Positions 1 to 6,636 of a stretch of 9,384 bases of DNA are shown in pieces. Position 1 is the first letter of the stretch; each line of letters opens with the position of its first letter. The DNA lies in NCBI GenBank assembly GCA_027451265.1, contig DAIDJT010000087.1, positions 1 through 9,384 on the forward strand, written 5' to 3'. The DNA comes from Bacteroidales bacterium (GTDB lineage: Bacteria; Bacteroidota; Bacteroidia; Bacteroidales; VadinHA17). Under the pieces are notes generated by a model, which saw only the letters and a program-made list of their open reading frames with translations, ran no database searches and was not told the origin of the DNA. The translations under genes and the position numbers were made by a program.

Positions 1-626
1 TTGTTGCCGAGGTGAGCACTTCGGCACGCAAGGTTTACGGCAACGGGAGGTATCGCATACTGCTGGTCGACTGCGGGGTGAAGTTCAACATCATCCGCAA
101 TCTGCTGAAGCGTGACACGACAATCATCAGGGTGCCGTGGGATTATGATTATTCAGTTGAAGACTATGACGGACTGTTTCTCACAAACGGTCCCGGCGAC
201 CCGAAGATGTGCCGGGCTGCAATAGACAATATAAGGAAGTCGCTTGATGATGACCGTCCAATCTTCGGCATCTGCCTGGGCAACCAGCTGATGGCGCTGG
301 CGGCCGGGGCCGATACGTACAAGCTCCGTTACGGTCACCGCAGCCATAACCAGCCGGTGCAGATGGTAGGCACTGAAAGGGCATACATCACCTCGCAGAA
401 TCACGGTTTTGCCGTGAACAACAACACATTGCCCGCCGGGTGGGTTCCGTTGTTTGTCAATGTTAACGACAACACAAACGAGGGGATGAAGCATGTCTCG
501 AAACCCTTCTTCTCCACCCAGTTTCACCCGGAGGCCTCAGGGGGGCCGACGGATACTGATTTCCTGTTTGATCTCTTCATTGAGAATATCAAGAAGGCAG
601 TCAGCAGCCGGCAGCCGGCAGTTTGA
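1..626 (+). CDS. carA: Carbamoyl-phosphate synthase small (glutaminase) subunit, 3' part
   Basis: CarA hydrolyses glutamine and passes ammonia to CarB, which makes carbamoyl phosphate for arginine and pyrimidine synthesis in the cytoplasm. The reading frame is already open at the window edge (first whole codon at 3, reading V-A-E-V-S-T), so the GTG at 12 is an internal valine and not a start. The N-terminal CarA domain lies outside the window. What remains is the class I glutamine amidotransferase domain. The catalytic Cys of GICLGNQ is at 273-275, and the His and Glu of FHPEASGG are at 525-527 and 531-533. The segments YGHRSHNQPV and TSQNHGFAV are typical of CarA. All triad residues are present, so the domain looks active. 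GICLGNQ, where E. coli has GICLGHQ, agrees with my memory of Bacteroidota CarA. The gene ends in a short CAGCCGG repeat. carB is not next to it but starts about 6 kb downstream. Confidence 0.96.
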   Translation, partial: VAEVSTSARKVYGNGRYRILLVDCGVKFNIIRNLLKRDTTIIRVPWDYDYSVEDYDGLFLTNGPGDPKMCRAAIDNIRKSLDDDRPIFGICLGNQLMALAAGADTYKLRYGHRSHNQPVQMVGTERAYITSQNHGFAVNNNTLPAGWVPLFVNVNDNTNEGMKHVSKPFFSTQFHPEASGGPTDTDFLFDLFIENIKKAVSSRQPAV

Positions 627-652
627 GGCTCCAGAAGCTGGAAAAGTCCCGT

Positions 653-670
653 ATCCGCCGGCTGGCGGAT
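653..670. repeat. Perfect 7-bp palindrome with 4-base loop in the carA-argH convergent spacer
   Basis: ATCCGCC, loop GGCT, GGCGGAT: a GC-rich perfect inverted repeat 27 bp after the carA stop. There is no T-run directly after it on the plus strand. On the minus strand only a TTTT follows, six bases later. It is therefore a poor intrinsic terminator by the usual rule, though it could still act as an mRNA 3'-end stabiliser or a weak bidirectional terminator between the convergent carA and argH. It could also be one copy of a dispersed REP-like palindrome, which one window cannot show. Confidence 0.6.
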
Positions 671-729
671 CAGTAAGGAGGCTCAGCCCCGCACACGAAT
701 CTATACCGATGAAGTCGGGAGTGTAAGGA

Positions 730-819
730 AGGCAACCTGTAAGTTCAAAGGTAATTGGATGCGGGTTATCTGCCAATAAAGGGAAGCGTTTATATTTTTT
801 GAACTGATATAGATTGCCT
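730..819. repeat. Nested inverted repeats between carA and argH
   Basis: Three inverted pairs lie inside one another. AGGCAA (730-735) pairs with TTGCCT (814-819). AGTTCAAA (742-749) pairs with TTTGAACT (798-805), with possible G-U extension inwards. ATTGG (754-758) pairs with CCAAT (773-777). The order allows one long branched-free RNA fold on either strand. No function is recognised. It sits just past the argH stop, so it could form the 3' end of the argH message. Short arms in AT-rich DNA can arise by chance, so only the repeats themselves are certain. Confidence 0.35.
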
Positions 820-826
820 GACCCTG

Positions 827-2257
827 TTACCCTATAACGTTGCATAATTCCCGGGGAGAGCTTCCTGACCGGAATGATTCCATCAGTACATTCAGCCGTA
901 CTATTAACAATCCCGTCCCTGTGTTTCCGATACTTCCGGTATGTGAGTAATCAGCAGGATCGGGAAACCTGAAAGAACCCGATCCTGCCTTTCCTGCAAC
1001 AGCCCTGTAGGCCTCCCTGAATGGGACGCCCTTCCGGACCATATCATTGGCCTCCTCAACGGAGAAAATATCATTGTAGCGGTTGTCGTTTAAGATATCC
1101 TTCCTGACTATCAGTCCCTCCAGCGCACCGTGCACGGCCTGCACCAGTTCCGTTATGCTGTCAAAGGTATCAAACAGAACGGCCTTCAATTCCTGAAAAT
1201 CACGGTTATACCCGGGAGGCAGCCCGGCCGTCATAAGAGCTATTTCCCCAGGCACTGTCTGCAACCTGTTGCAGCGGGCCCTTATCAGCTCAAACAGGTC
1301 AGGGTTCTTTTTCTGCGGCATGATTGAGGAGCCGGTTGTAAGATCATCTTTCAGTGAAACAAATCCGTAACCCGGTGACATAAAAAGTATTACATCAGAG
1401 GCAAATCTCCCCAGGGTGTTTGCTGCAGAGGCGATGGCGCCGGTCACCTGTCGTTCGGTGCGGCCGCGGCTCATCTGGGCATACGGTGAAGTGACAATAA
1501 GCCTGCGGAATCCAAGCAGTTCTGCCGTCAGCTCGCGGTCAACCGGCAGGGATGTTCCGTAACCGGCAGCGGTGCCAAGCGGAGAGGCATCAGCCAGCGC
1601 GGCCGCACCGGACAGAATCTGCAGGTCATCACAGAGGCTCTCGGCAAACGAGGCGAACCATAGCCCAAATGAGGTAACCATGGCTGCCTGCATATGCGTG
1701 AATCCGGGCATCAGATCACCCTTATGCTTCTCACTCAGATCAAGGAAGTTTTCAGCAAGCGACTCCAGTTCATGTGCAAGCAGGTAAGACTGATGCCTGA
1801 TGTACAGGTGCAGATCAGTCAGAACCTGGTCGTTCCGCGAGCGCCCGGTGTGCAGTTTGCCTGCTGCATCCACAGCAACTTGGTTGCCCTGGCAGTTTTC
1901 ATGCAGCTGGTCTGCAGCCTCCCCGGCTTTCTGATTGTCATGGGTGCCGGACTGCAGATTTACTTCTTCCACCGCCATTTCGCAGAGGCGGATCTCAACC
2001 CAGGAATGGATATCCTCATATTCCTTTCCGATGGAGAAATCGCCCTGTGACACCTCATCAAGGAGCCGGGTCAGGCCGGCAAGGAGACTATCCTTCTCGC
2101 TGGCCGTGATCAGCCCGCACCGCTCAAGCATGACCGCATGAGCCATGGACCCCACAATGTCATAAGGAGCCAGCCTCGAATCATATAACCTGTCCCTGTC
2201 ACATGTGAAGCTTATGAGCGACTCCCGGGTCTTGCCTCCCTTATCCCACAAGTGCAT
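827..2257 (-). CDS. argH: Argininosuccinate lyase with an internal 33-residue insertion
   Basis: ArgH splits argininosuccinate into arginine and fumarate, the last step of arginine synthesis; the family acts as a cytoplasmic tetramer. The 476-residue product shows the fumarase/aspartase superfamily signatures in order: YDIVGSMAHAVML near residues 32-44, HTGRSRNDQ at 136-144, MPGFTHMQ with His188, SPLGTAAGYG at 225-234, and the signature GSSIMPQKKNPD at 309-320 with the catalytic serine loop. The ATG at 2257 lies inside the end of argG, giving a 17-base overlap that suggests translational coupling. The overall form (FTCDRDRLYD, YAQMSRGRTER, LPPGYNRDFQ) resembles Bacteroidota ArgH. Residues 95-127 are extra: typical ArgH passes almost directly from the helix ending near LCEM to the VDAAGKLHTGRSRNDQ stretch. 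Without them the protein would be 443 residues, the usual length. The frame is intact and all catalytic motifs remain, so activity is likely but not proven. Confidence 0.95.
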   Translation of the reverse strand: MHLWDKGGKTRESLISFTCDRDRLYDSRLAPYDIVGSMAHAVMLERCGLITASEKDSLLAGLTRLLDEVSQGDFSIGKEYEDIHSWVEIRLCEMAVEEVNLQSGTHDNQKAGEAADQLHENCQGNQVAVDAAGKLHTGRSRNDQVLTDLHLYIRHQSYLLAHELESLAENFLDLSEKHKGDLMPGFTHMQAAMVTSFGLWFASFAESLCDDLQILSGAAALADASPLGTAAGYGTSLPVDRELTAELLGFRRLIVTSPYAQMSRGRTERQVTGAIASAANTLGRFASDVILFMSPGYGFVSLKDDLTTGSSIMPQKKNPDLFELIRARCNRLQTVPGEIALMTAGLPPGYNRDFQELKAVLFDTFDSITELVQAVHGALEGLIVRKDILNDNRYNDIFSVEEANDMVRKGVPFREAYRAVAGKAGSGSFRFPDPADYSHTGSIGNTGTGLLIVRLNVLMESFRSGSSPRELCNVIG

Positions 2258-3494
2258 CTTCAGTTACCTTCTTTTTGTTTGCCTCCATGATTGCATGGTG
2301 CGCCATCAGGCGGATGGCATTGATGCGAATGAACCCGAGGCTGTCAGCCTGGTTGAATCCTCCCTCGATGTCCATGCTTGATAACTCCTTATTATATAAT
2401 GACGATGGTGACTCACGTCCCTCGATGATGATATTGCCCTTGTAAAGGATCATGTGCACCACCCCGTCAATCACCTCCTGGCTCTTGTCCATGGCAGCTT
2501 TCAGGAACTCCATCTCGGGTGAGAACCAGAACCCGTTGTAGACCAGCTCAGCAAACACCGGGGCCAGCATGTTGCGCAGGCGCATTACCTCGCGGTCCAT
2601 GGCGATGCCTTCAATGTCCTTGTGAGCTGAATAAAGGATTGTTGCACCCGGGGTCTCGTAAATGCCCCTTGATTTGATGCCGACGAACCTGTTCTCAACC
2701 ATGTCAAGCAGTCCGATGCCGTTGGCGCCACCCAGCTTATTGAGATAGGTGAAAAGCTCCAGCGGGTCACTGTAGCTGGTGTTGTCATCCTTGTTGGTTA
2801 CATTCACAGGGATGCCGTCCTTGAAAGTGACAGATATATGTGTCTGCTTGTCAGGCGCATCCATTGGCATCACCATCTTCTGAAGGATATCCTTCCCTGC
2901 GAAGTAAAGGGGATCCTCAAGGATGCCGGCTTCATGGCTGATATGCATCAGGTTGTCATCTTCACTGTAGGGTTTGGAGATCGAGGCTTTTACCGGGATA
3001 CGGTGACCGGCAGCGTACCTGATCATATCTGACCTGCCCTGGAACTGCGATAGGAATTCCGCATCCTTCCATGGAGAGATAACCTTAATGTCAGGCTTCA
3101 GGGCATAATATGCCAGTTCGAAGCGCACCTGGTCATTGCCTTTCCCGGTGGCGCCGTGGGCAACATAATCTGCCTCATATTCCATGGCAGCTTCGATCTG
3201 CTTCTTCGCGATGAGCGGCCTGGCAAGAGCTGTTCCCAGGAGATAGCGGTCCTCATATACCGCGTTGGCCTTCACCGCCTGGAAGATATAGTCGGTGACG
3301 AATTCCCTTTTCAGGTCTTCGATGATCACCGAAGAGGCACCAATTGCAAGAGCCTTTTCACGGACTGCCTCGAAATCATCATTCTGTCCTACGTCGGCTA
3401 CATAGGCAATTACCTCATATCCTTTGTTTATGAGCCATTTGAGTATCACGGAAGTATCAAGACCCCCGGAATAAGCAAGCATAACTTTTTTCAT
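2241..3494 (-). CDS. argG: Argininosuccinate synthase
   Basis: ArgG joins citrulline and aspartate using ATP to form argininosuccinate, the substrate of ArgH. The 417-residue protein has the N-type ATP pyrophosphatase loop AYSGGLDTS at residues 7-15, and HGATGKGNDQVRFE at 113-126, which is the family signature. It also has NLMHISHEAGILE near 181-193 and the C-terminal KSRGIYETP and GRESPSSLYN segments. The length matches the family. The ATG at 3494 gives MKKVMLAYSGG, the expected short lead into the ATP loop, and the first codons are A-rich with no strong Shine-Dalgarno. It lies 86 bp after argR in the same direction and overlaps argH by 17 bases, so argR-argG-argH is probably one operon. From memory, the sequence is closer to the widespread class that includes animal ASS1 and Firmicutes ArgG than to the shorter, divergent ArgG of Bacteroides and Flavobacterium. 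That points to possible transfer or retention of a different type. Confidence 0.97.
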   Translation of the reverse strand: MKKVMLAYSGGLDTSVILKWLINKGYEVIAYVADVGQNDDFEAVREKALAIGASSVIIEDLKREFVTDYIFQAVKANAVYEDRYLLGTALARPLIAKKQIEAAMEYEADYVAHGATGKGNDQVRFELAYYALKPDIKVISPWKDAEFLSQFQGRSDMIRYAAGHRIPVKASISKPYSEDDNLMHISHEAGILEDPLYFAGKDILQKMVMPMDAPDKQTHISVTFKDGIPVNVTNKDDNTSYSDPLELFTYLNKLGGANGIGLLDMVENRFVGIKSRGIYETPGATILYSAHKDIEGIAMDREVMRLRNMLAPVFAELVYNGFWFSPEMEFLKAAMDKSQEVIDGVVHMILYKGNIIIEGRESPSSLYNKELSSMDIEGGFNQADSLGFIRINAIRLMAHHAIMEANKKKVTEDALVG

Positions 3495-3530
3495 CGGTTT
3501 AATTTTTTTGTCGGATTGAGCCCGTGAGCC

Positions 3531-3554
3531 CTGATTCAGGCTGATCTGAATCAG
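3531..3554 (-). promoter_or_regulatory. Paired CTGAWTCAG palindromes between argR and argG
   Basis: CTGATTCAG (3531-3539) and CTGAATCAG (3546-3554) are exact reverse complements separated by six bases. Each is also nearly palindromic by itself (CTGA-N-TCAG). They could form a 9-bp hairpin in the argR-argG message or serve as two half-turn-offset protein sites, centre to centre 15 bp. They contain TGAAT and ATTCA, the half-site words of the ArgR box, but in an outward order. A further partial match, TGAAT...ATTGA, follows at 3548-3563. No T-run follows on the minus strand, so it is not an intrinsic terminator. An ArgR operator or attenuator role for argG is inference. Confidence 0.4.
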
Positions 3555-3580
3555 TTAATTGAATTCGTGCGGGTTCAGGT

Positions 3581-4051
3581 TCACATTTTTGTTATTGTTT
3601 CTGGTTCGAATATTCCACTGAGGCATTCTTCAACTGCTTCGTTGCTGATGTTGTCACGGGGTATCAGGAGGATTGTGTCATCGCCTGCAACCGTTCCGGC
3701 TATCTCATAACGGCCGGCACGGTCAATCCTGATTGCAACCGCCGATGCAAATCCCGGCGGGGTGTTTATCAGCAGCAGACCCCTTGCCCATGTCATGCCG
3801 GTGATTGACGCAGCAGCACTCCCGGGTAGCATCTCTGCAGCCGCCTCCCTTCCGGATGAAAGAAGATAGCGATATCCTCCGCTGCCGTCAAATCCCCTGG
3901 TTATGCCCAGCTGCCTTAAATCGCGGGAGAGTGTCGCCTGCGTACACTTCATCCCTGTTCCCTCCACCATTCTGAGAAGATCATCCTGCGATCCGATCAC
4001 ATTCTCCCTGACAAGTTTCTCAATCAGGGCCAGCCGTGATATTCTGTTCAT
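3581..4051 (-). CDS. argR: Arginine repressor ArgR
   Basis: ArgR is the arginine-sensing regulator of arginine genes. It binds ARG boxes through an N-terminal winged helix-turn-helix and forms hexamers with arginine through the C-terminal domain. The 156-residue length is normal. Residues 1-70 form the DNA-binding domain, with the recognition helix TQATLSRDLRQLGI at 37-50, including the conserved Ser-Arg pair. Residues 88-156 are the oligomerisation and arginine-binding domain, with GLLLINTPPGFASAVA at 91-106 and GTVAGDDTIL at 119-128. Asp124 and Asp125 of the latter match the ligand-binding aspartates known in the family. It is first in the argR-argG-argH unit and begins about 80 bp after the terminator that closes the PEGA operon, so it probably has its own promoter. 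Autoregulation is common for ArgR and is plausible here, given a box-like sequence just upstream. Confidence 0.95.
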   Translation of the reverse strand: MNRISRLALIEKLVRENVIGSQDDLLRMVEGTGMKCTQATLSRDLRQLGITRGFDGSGGYRYLLSSGREAAAEMLPGSAAASITGMTWARGLLLINTPPGFASAVAIRIDRAGRYEIAGTVAGDDTILLIPRDNISNEAVEECLSGIFEPETITKM

Positions 4052-4062
4052 ATTGTATTTTT

Positions 4063-4088
4063 ATTCATTTTGAATGCAAATTTATACA
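4063..4088 (-). promoter_or_regulatory. Candidate argR promoter -7 element overlapped by ARG-box-like sequence
   Basis: On the minus strand TAAATTTG (4084 to 4077) fits the Bacteroidota -7 consensus TAnnTTTG and would give a leader of about 20 bases before the argR ATG. I see no convincing -33 TTTG at the right distance. Overlapping it is TGAATGCAAATTTATACA (4071-4088, plus strand), an imperfect dyad resembling an ARG box. Next to it, ATTCA (4063-4067) and TGAAT (4071-4075) form a small palindrome. If real, ArgR bound here would block its own promoter. Both the promoter and the operator are weak calls in AT-rich DNA. Confidence 0.35.
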
Positions 4089-4130
4089 TTAATTATTAAT
4101 ACGAGCCTGTCAGGGTGAAAATTTTTCAAT

Positions 4131-4166
4131 AAAAAAGGGCGCTCACTTTTGTAGTAAGCCGCCCTT
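4131..4166 (-). terminator. Intrinsic terminator after the PEGA operon
   Basis: Read on the minus strand, AAGGGCG (4166 to 4160) pairs with CGCCCTT (4141 to 4135), and the inner bases GCTTAC and GTGAGC can extend the stem with one mismatch and a bulge. The hairpin runs straight into TTTTTT (4136 to 4131). This is the standard GC-stem plus U-tract layout, 29 bases after the stop of the upstream PEGA gene. It separates that operon from argR. Confidence 0.85.
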
Positions 4167-4195
4167 GTTATCAAATCGCCGACCCGCGGAAGTCC

Positions 4196-5344
4196 CTATT
4201 TCACGTCGTAGCCTTCCGGAAGACCCAGCTTCTCCTTGAGTTTCCTGTTATGTTCCTGGGCATCTTTTGCTGCCTCGTCAACATTGTAATAGTGGTTGGG
4301 GTATTTCTTGTCCGCTCCCATAACCAGTGCATAACCTATTGTACCGGACACTATACCGGCAGTTGCGACTCCTATCTCCCAGTTTGGTGCTGTTGTTCCG
4401 TCAGGATGGAGGAAGGGTTTATCAACGAGCATGTCAACAAGAACCGGCCCGCCTATAAGCAATCCGCCGAGAAACATTCCCAGCCCGACATTCATCTGTC
4501 TTGTAACTGATTTGTTAATTGTCGCATACCTGTTGATAACCTGCTGGTTCTCGACGAGATTTGCCAGGCCAAGGTCACCGATCTCCTTCACACCTCCCTG
4601 GATGATCTTGAAGTCGGATATCTGCGAGGTGTTTGTCACAGAGGAAGAATATCCGTACCAGCCGTAGTAGCCCGGGAAAAGTGTGCTGGCTCCCTGGGTG
4701 GTACTGACCGAATTTGATGAATATATCACATCAACTTTGCTGGCCTGGTATTCTTCGCGTTCCTTCGATTTGCTTTCAAGGATTTTTTCTGCCACCTGGC
4801 CGCTGTTCTTAACGAGTACCGTAGTGGTCTGCCCGGGATTGATGGCAACCAGTTCTCCGAAGATGCCTGCGCCATCCTTCATAATTTTCAGGTAATGATT
4901 TCCGGCAGGTATGGCATTGACAGTTTTAATATCCTCGCCCTGCTTGATGTCATCGATGTATACAGTGGTCCCGGTAAACTCGGAAAATATATTCAGTGTT
5001 CCCGTACCCTGCGGAGATGCTACGGCACCCTGTGTCACCTGTTGGTTCCCGGTTACCGTGGCAGGTTTAGCCGCAGTTCCCGAGGCGTCTACCAGAATAG
5101 TAGTCACTTCTCCGGCAGTGATAGATACAATGTTACTGTAAACCTTCGCTCCGTCCTTGTTCAGAGCCTTGACATAATGTGTTCCGGCAGCCAGCGTAAT
5201 GGCATCATAGCTTGGGTACTGGGTCTCATCGACGTATACCACGACAGGATCTTCCGAGAAGACCTTGAGAGTTCCCGTATTCTGGGCGAATGCGGCTGAG
5301 ATGCTGAACAGCATCACCAGCACGGTCAGTGAAAAAGTTTTCAT
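4196..5344 (-). CDS. Secreted protein with two PEGA domains and two C-terminal hydrophobic helices
   Basis: Function unknown. The 382-residue product begins with a Sec signal peptide (residues 1-20, ending AFA before QN). Two PEGA-type repeats follow, at about 24-85 (GTLKVFSEDPVVVYVDE..., GTHYVKAL, AGEVTTILV) and 114-178 (GTLNIFSEFTGTTVYIDD..., AGNHYLKI, GQTTTVLV). PEGA domains are small beta-rich surface modules. A charged stretch (185-203) and an aromatic-serine patch with GYYGWYGYSSS (225-235) come next. Then come two hydrophobic segments at about 284-307 and 323-344, separated by about 15 residues, and a charged, probably helical tail (355-375). This suggests an exported protein anchored in or peripheral to the envelope. 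The ATG at 5344 is 20 bases after the stop of the upstream PEGA gene, so the two form an operon closed by the terminator at 4131-4166. No Shine-Dalgarno is evident. Confidence 0.85.
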   Translation of the reverse strand: MKTFSLTVLVMLFSISAAFAQNTGTLKVFSEDPVVVYVDETQYPSYDAITLAAGTHYVKALNKDGAKVYSNIVSITAGEVTTILVDASGTAAKPATVTGNQQVTQGAVASPQGTGTLNIFSEFTGTTVYIDDIKQGEDIKTVNAIPAGNHYLKIMKDGAGIFGELVAINPGQTTTVLVKNSGQVAEKILESKSKEREEYQASKVDVIYSSNSVSTTQGASTLFPGYYGWYGYSSSVTNTSQISDFKIIQGGVKEIGDLGLANLVENQQVINRYATINKSVTRQMNVGLGMFLGGLLIGGPVLVDMLVDKPFLHPDGTTAPNWEIGVATAGIVSGTIGYALVMGADKKYPNHYYNVDEAAKDAQEHNRKLKEKLGLPEGYDVK

Positions 5345-5364
5345 AAGCAGTTCTGTGTTTGGAG

Positions 5365-6450
5365 CTAATTAGAGAAATAGTTATCCTTGAAAGATTTATG
5401 GTAATCGTAAGCATGCAGTTTGAGCTTGCGGGCAGCGGCCTCTGCACTCATAGGCCCGCTGGTGTATATTGTTGCTGCAAGGGGGGCAGTGGTGTAACCC
5501 AGCGCTACCATTATATTGTTCCCGGTGGCGGGATCAGTCCAGGTATAAAGCATCAGCGCTTTTTTCTTCTTTAGAGCCTCAGGGAGGCGACCGTCATCTT
5601 CACTGTACCCGGAAAGGAATATTTTTTCAGCAGTTGTTGGTGAACCATAAAGTGCAGTCACGTCATTCAGCATCTGGGTGAACTCCGGCACAGGCACCTC
5701 TCCCTTGTTCAGTTTAAGCTTTGCGTTGGCGGCAGTGGTAGATATGTACCCGACGATGATCTGGAACAGTTTCTGGTCAATGAACCTGCACTCGACAAGA
5801 TATAGCGAAGACCCCTGGGGGATGGCATACACGCTGTAGCCGGTATTTCTCTGGGCCTGGGCAGCCTTCGGAGACATAAGCTGATCCACATCTCTCATAC
5901 TCATTCCGAATGACAACCCAAAGGCTCCGCTCATGTCAGCCGGAAGCCGGCCGTTGACCTGCCCGATATCAATTGACTGCTTTGGTGCAGCAACAGCTTC
6001 GGGTTCAGCACTGCCATTGCCTGGTTGAGAGCTCGCCTCTGACTGGCCCTCCCGGGCTCCGGTTGCGATCTGCCCGTAGATCACACTCTGCGTAGTACCG
6101 GACGATGGCGCCTGAGCAGGTTGTACCGGCAACGGCTGAGACTGAACAGCCTGGTTATGTGGCGCTTCTATGAGAACAGAGGTGACCTCCCCGGCCTTAA
6201 CAGTGACAATCTGGCTGTAAATTTTTGCACCTTCACCGTTTATGGCTTTGACCCAGTGGGTTCCGGGCACAAGCTTTATTTCGCTGTACTGAGGATAATG
6301 AGTCTCATCTACATAAATAACCAGGGGGTTATCCGAAAAAATTTTTAGTACTCCCGCAGGAGACTGACCTGATATAGTGTAAAAGGCAGGAAAAATCAGC
6401 AATAGAAACAGGCTAAGCTGTCTCAGGGCATGCCGGATGTCGCTCTTCAT
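5365..6450 (-). CDS. Secreted PEGA-domain protein with Pro/Gln/Ala-rich linker and unrecognised C-terminal domain
   Basis: Function unknown. The 361-residue product has a hydrophobic signal sequence (about residues 11-28, cleavage probably near SGQS). One PEGA-type repeat covers about 33-95 (GVLKIFSDNPLVIYVDE..., GTHWVKAI, AGEVTSVLI). By my alignment it is identical at about 38 of 65 positions to the first PEGA repeat of the next gene. A low-complexity linker rich in Pro, Gln, Ala and Ser runs from 97 to 165. A compact domain follows at about 173-331, opening with GAFGLSFGMSMRDVDQLM and containing YLVECRFIDQKLFQIIVGY and LMLYTWTDP. This domain looks like a soluble periplasmic alpha/beta fold, but I cannot name its family. 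No second membrane segment is clear. It is the first gene of a two-gene operon and probably shares a transcript with the 4196-5344 gene. The ATG at 6450 puts the signal sequence at the expected distance. Confidence 0.82.
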   Translation of the reverse strand: MKSDIRHALRQLSLFLLLIFPAFYTISGQSPAGVLKIFSDNPLVIYVDETHYPQYSEIKLVPGTHWVKAINGEGAKIYSQIVTVKAGEVTSVLIEAPHNQAVQSQPLPVQPAQAPSSGTTQSVIYGQIATGAREGQSEASSQPGNGSAEPEAVAAPKQSIDIGQVNGRLPADMSGAFGLSFGMSMRDVDQLMSPKAAQAQRNTGYSVYAIPQGSSLYLVECRFIDQKLFQIIVGYISTTAANAKLKLNKGEVPVPEFTQMLNDVTALYGSPTTAEKIFLSGYSEDDGRLPEALKKKKALMLYTWTDPATGNNIMVALGYTTAPLAATIYTSGPMSAEAAARKLKLHAYDYHKSFKDNYFSN

Positions 6451-6578
6451 AAATCGTGATTTATTAAATGGATCCTTCCGAAATATTTTAATAAGTAAAC
6501 GTAATGAATGGCCTTATGTTACACATATATTGACCAACATTTATTTTTTAACAATTAACCCCAAACATGTGAACATCA

Positions 6579-6597
6579 ATCTTCCTTTACGGAAGAT
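6579..6597. other. Perfect 7-bp hairpin in the PEGA-carB divergent spacer
   Basis: ATCTTCC, loop TTTAC, GGAAGAT. It lies 99 bp before the carB start and 129 bp before the PEGA operon start. No U-tract follows on either strand, so it is not a terminator. It could be a protein-binding dyad acting on either divergent gene; no known operator is recognised. The rest of the 245-bp spacer is AT-rich on the left (6451-6578) and more GC-rich from 6598 to 6660, with nothing else I can name. Confidence 0.35.
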
Positions 6598-6636
6598 CAG
6601 CGTCATGCTGCAGCGCGGGGAGGATACTGTCAATGC

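Noticed and set aside
12..14. GTG as the start of a 204-residue glutaminase-like gene
   Set aside because: The frame is open upstream to the window edge and the residues before it (V-A-E) fit CarA; the piece is the end of a longer carA.
601..622. CAGCCGG short tandem repeat at the end of carA as a functional element
   Set aside because: It has little more than two units, lies within the coding frame and is explained by the codons for the C-terminal tail.
674..726. TAAGGAGG followed by a very short frame ATG AAG TCG GGA GTG TAA
   Set aside because: The Shine-Dalgarno-like word is about 27 bases from the ATG, the peptide is five residues long, and Bacteroidota rarely use strong Shine-Dalgarno sites.
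537..845. Minus-strand 102-codon open frame across the carA-argH spacer
   Set aside because: It overlaps the end of carA and the last codons of argH, shows no recognisable domain, and its middle is the palindrome at 653-670.
6451..6510. Promoter for the PEGA operon with a TACGTTTA -7-like word
   Set aside because: It misses the last consensus base and no -33 TTTG lies at a suitable distance, so I did not list it as a feature.
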